Source: Stenotrophomonas sp.
GTDB taxonomy: Bacteria; Pseudomonadota; Gammaproteobacteria; Xanthomonadales; Xanthomonadaceae
Direction of reading: 5' to 3'
DNA: 6,915 bases
Assembly: GCA_003484865.1 (NCBI GenBank)
Contig: DMZT01000117.1
Span: 1 to 6,915 of the forward strand
Position numbers and translations under genes: made by a program. Positions within the stretch are counted from its first letter, which is position 1. Each line of letters starts with the position of its first letter. Of this stretch, positions 5,835 to 6,915 are shown piece after piece. The notes beneath the pieces are model-generated. The model made no database searches and was not told the origin of the DNA. It was given only the letters and a program-made list of their open reading frames with translations.

Positions 5835-6771
5835 TCTCGTCATCTATGCCGCCCTTGCCGGCAACCTGGCCATCGCCATCGCCAAGTTTGTCGCCGCCGG
5901 CATCTCCGGCAGCTCGGCCATGCTCAGCGAGGGCGTCCACTCGCTGGTGGACACCATCAACGAGCTGCTGCTGTTGTACGGCCTGCGCCGTGCCGAGCAG
6001 AAGCCGGATACGCTCCATCCCTTCGGCTACGGGCGCGAGCTGTACTTCTGGAGTTTCATCGTGGCGCTGCTGGTGTTCGCAGCCGGTGCCGGTGTATCGG
6101 CCTATGAAGGCATCCAGCACATCCGCCACCCCGAGCCGGCCACCAACCACCTGATCAGTTACGTGGTGCTGGGCATCTCCTTTGTCTTCGAAGGCACCTC
6201 ATGGTGGATCGCGCTGCGCGAGTTCCGCGCCACCAAGGGGGCGATGGGTTACTTCGAGGCGTTCCGCCGCAGCAAGGATCCCTCCACCTTCACCGTGCTG
6301 CTGGAAGACAGCGCCGCCCTGCTCGGCCTGGCTTTTGCGCTGGTCGGCCTGCTTGCCGCGCAGTTGCTGGACATGCCGATCCTGGATGGCGTGGCGTCGC
6401 TGTGCATCGCCGGCGTGCTGGCGGTCACCGCCTTCCTGCTTGCCCGCGAGACCAAGGGCCTGCTGGTCGGTGAGCCCGCGCACCCGAGCGTCGCCAAACG
6501 CATTCTTGCCGTCGCCACCCACGATGCGGACCTGCGCCGCGCCAATGGCGTGACCACGATGCAGATGGGCCCGGACCAGGTGGTCGCGATGCTGAGTGCG
6601 GAGTTCGAGGATGATCGCACCACCCCGCAGATCGAGGCCTGCATCACGCGGATTGAAAAGACGGTGAAAGCCGAGTACCCCGAGCTGGTCGCGCTGTTCG
6701 TGAAGCCGCAGACGCCGGAAGTGTTCCAGGCGCGGCGGGCAGCGTTGGGGGAACCCCATCCCGACACGTGA
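5812..6771 (+). CDS. Cation diffusion facilitator (CDF) family transporter, SLC30A9/ZnT9-like, 319 aa
   Basis: Inner-membrane divalent metal exporter, probably exchanging a cation such as Zn2+ for protons; the metal is not settled by sequence. Six hydrophobic segments are visible at about 9-31, 36-57, 79-101, 113-135, 161-186 and 190-211, followed by a cytoplasmic C-terminal domain (about 222-310). TM2 carries H43 and D47 (HSLVDTIN), the expected first half of the transport site. The loop signature HPFGYGRELYFWSF (69-82) is strongly typical of the family. TM5 has LEDSAALLG (164-172) instead of the HxxxD found in bacterial YiiP-type exporters. From memory, this is a feature of the ZnT9-like branch. 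TM6 begins LDGVASL. The ATG at 5812 is the first start after an in-frame TGA at 5779, and no Shine-Dalgarno is seen, so leaderless initiation is possible. It is divergent from kinase 2; no functional link is evident. Confidence 0.92.
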   Translation: MAKPTGSRLVIYAALAGNLAIAIAKFVAAGISGSSAMLSEGVHSLVDTINELLLLYGLRRAEQKPDTLHPFGYGRELYFWSFIVALLVFAAGAGVSAYEGIQHIRHPEPATNHLISYVVLGISFVFEGTSWWIALREFRATKGAMGYFEAFRRSKDPSTFTVLLEDSAALLGLAFALVGLLAAQLLDMPILDGVASLCIAGVLAVTAFLLARETKGLLVGEPAHPSVAKRILAVATHDADLRRANGVTTMQMGPDQVVAMLSAEFEDDRTTPQIEACITRIEKTVKAEYPELVALFVKPQTPEVFQARRAALGEPHPDT

Positions 6772-6882
6772 CCCCCGTGCAACGCGTGCAGCATCGCAGG
6801 CGGTGCGCACGACACCGTCACGGATGCCGTTGGATGCTCACCTGCCATGCGCCGTTTCGCACAAGCCATCGCTGATAGCGAG
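6772..6882. other. Intergenic region after the CDF gene
   Basis: These 111 bases contain no supportable gene on either strand. They hold a tandem GGATGC at 6822-6827 and 6832-6837 (10-base spacing). They also hold a five-pair hairpin, TCGCT (6869-6873) with AGCGA (6877-6881), just downstream of the minus-strand stop at 6883. No T-run follows either element. A TGGGG/CCCCA hairpin (6746-6758) lies inside the 3' end of the transporter gene. None of these is a convincing terminator. Confidence 0.5.
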
Positions 6883-6915
6883 TCACTTCCCGCTGGCCTT
6901 CCTGCTGCGCTGGCG
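6883..6915 (-). CDS. Probable 3' end of an unidentified minus-strand gene (ten codons)
   Basis: Reading inward from the right edge on the minus strand gives RQRSRKASGK followed by TGA. Every one of the ten sense codons ends in G or C, matching the strong codon bias of the other genes, and the basic tail is plausible for a protein C-terminus. The competing plus-strand frame from the ATG at 6847 has many A- or T-ending codons and no ribosome binding site. The fragment is too short to name. If real, the gene converges with the transporter. Confidence 0.4.
   Translation of the reverse strand, partial: RQRSRKASGK

Noticed and set aside
6249..6869. Minus-strand open frame opposite the CDF gene
   Set aside because: It is an antisense shadow with a serine-, arginine- and alanine-rich translation and no domain. 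The plus-strand transporter reading is unambiguous.
6847..6915. Plus-strand open frame starting at the ATG at 6847
   Set aside because: Many codons end in A or T, unlike the rest of the window, and no ribosome binding site precedes it. The minus-strand frame over the same bases fits the codon bias better.

Overview
The window is uniformly high in GC, with codons ending almost always in G or C, and it is densely coding. This, together with the style of the proteins, suggests a gammaproteobacterium of the Xanthomonadaceae type (Stenotrophomonas, Xanthomonas or Pseudoxanthomonas). That is an inference from composition and protein style; no rRNA or other marker is present.

Layout. (1) Bases 1-2108, plus strand: the 3' part of a large soluble hybrid sensor histidine kinase, cut by the left edge. 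The visible order is tail of a receiver domain, PAS, PAS, HisKA, HATPase, receiver. (2) Bases 2253-2633, plus strand: a 126-residue single-domain response regulator (receiver only). It is preceded by a nested inverted repeat that covers its only plausible ribosome binding site. (3) Bases 2649-5528, minus strand: a second soluble hybrid kinase of 959 residues with four PAS domains, HisKA, HATPase and receiver. It converges on the response regulator with a gap of only 15 bases. (4) Bases 5529-5811: a divergent intergenic region with a perfect 20-bp palindrome and a possible sigma70 promoter for the minus-strand kinase. (5) Bases 5812-6771, plus strand: a six-helix cation diffusion facilitator (CDF) transporter resembling the SLC30A9/ZnT9 branch. 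(6) Bases 6772-6915: a convergent intergenic region, then probably the last ten codons of a minus-strand gene running off the right edge.

How the genes may work together. The two hybrid kinases and the receiver-only protein form a compact two-component signalling locus with no DNA-binding, enzymatic or HPt output in view. The likely flow is PAS-sensed cytoplasmic signals, then autophosphorylation (His322 of the visible part of kinase 1; His591 of kinase 2), then the attached receivers and/or the free receiver. The final output must lie elsewhere. The CDF transporter is divergent from kinase 2 and nothing in the sequence links it functionally to the signalling genes.

No insertion sequence, CRISPR array, tRNA, rRNA or phage gene is visible. 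I see no clear evidence of a wholly new system. The items most worth checking are the structured leader of the response regulator, the receiver carried upstream of the left edge, and the palindrome upstream of kinase 2.
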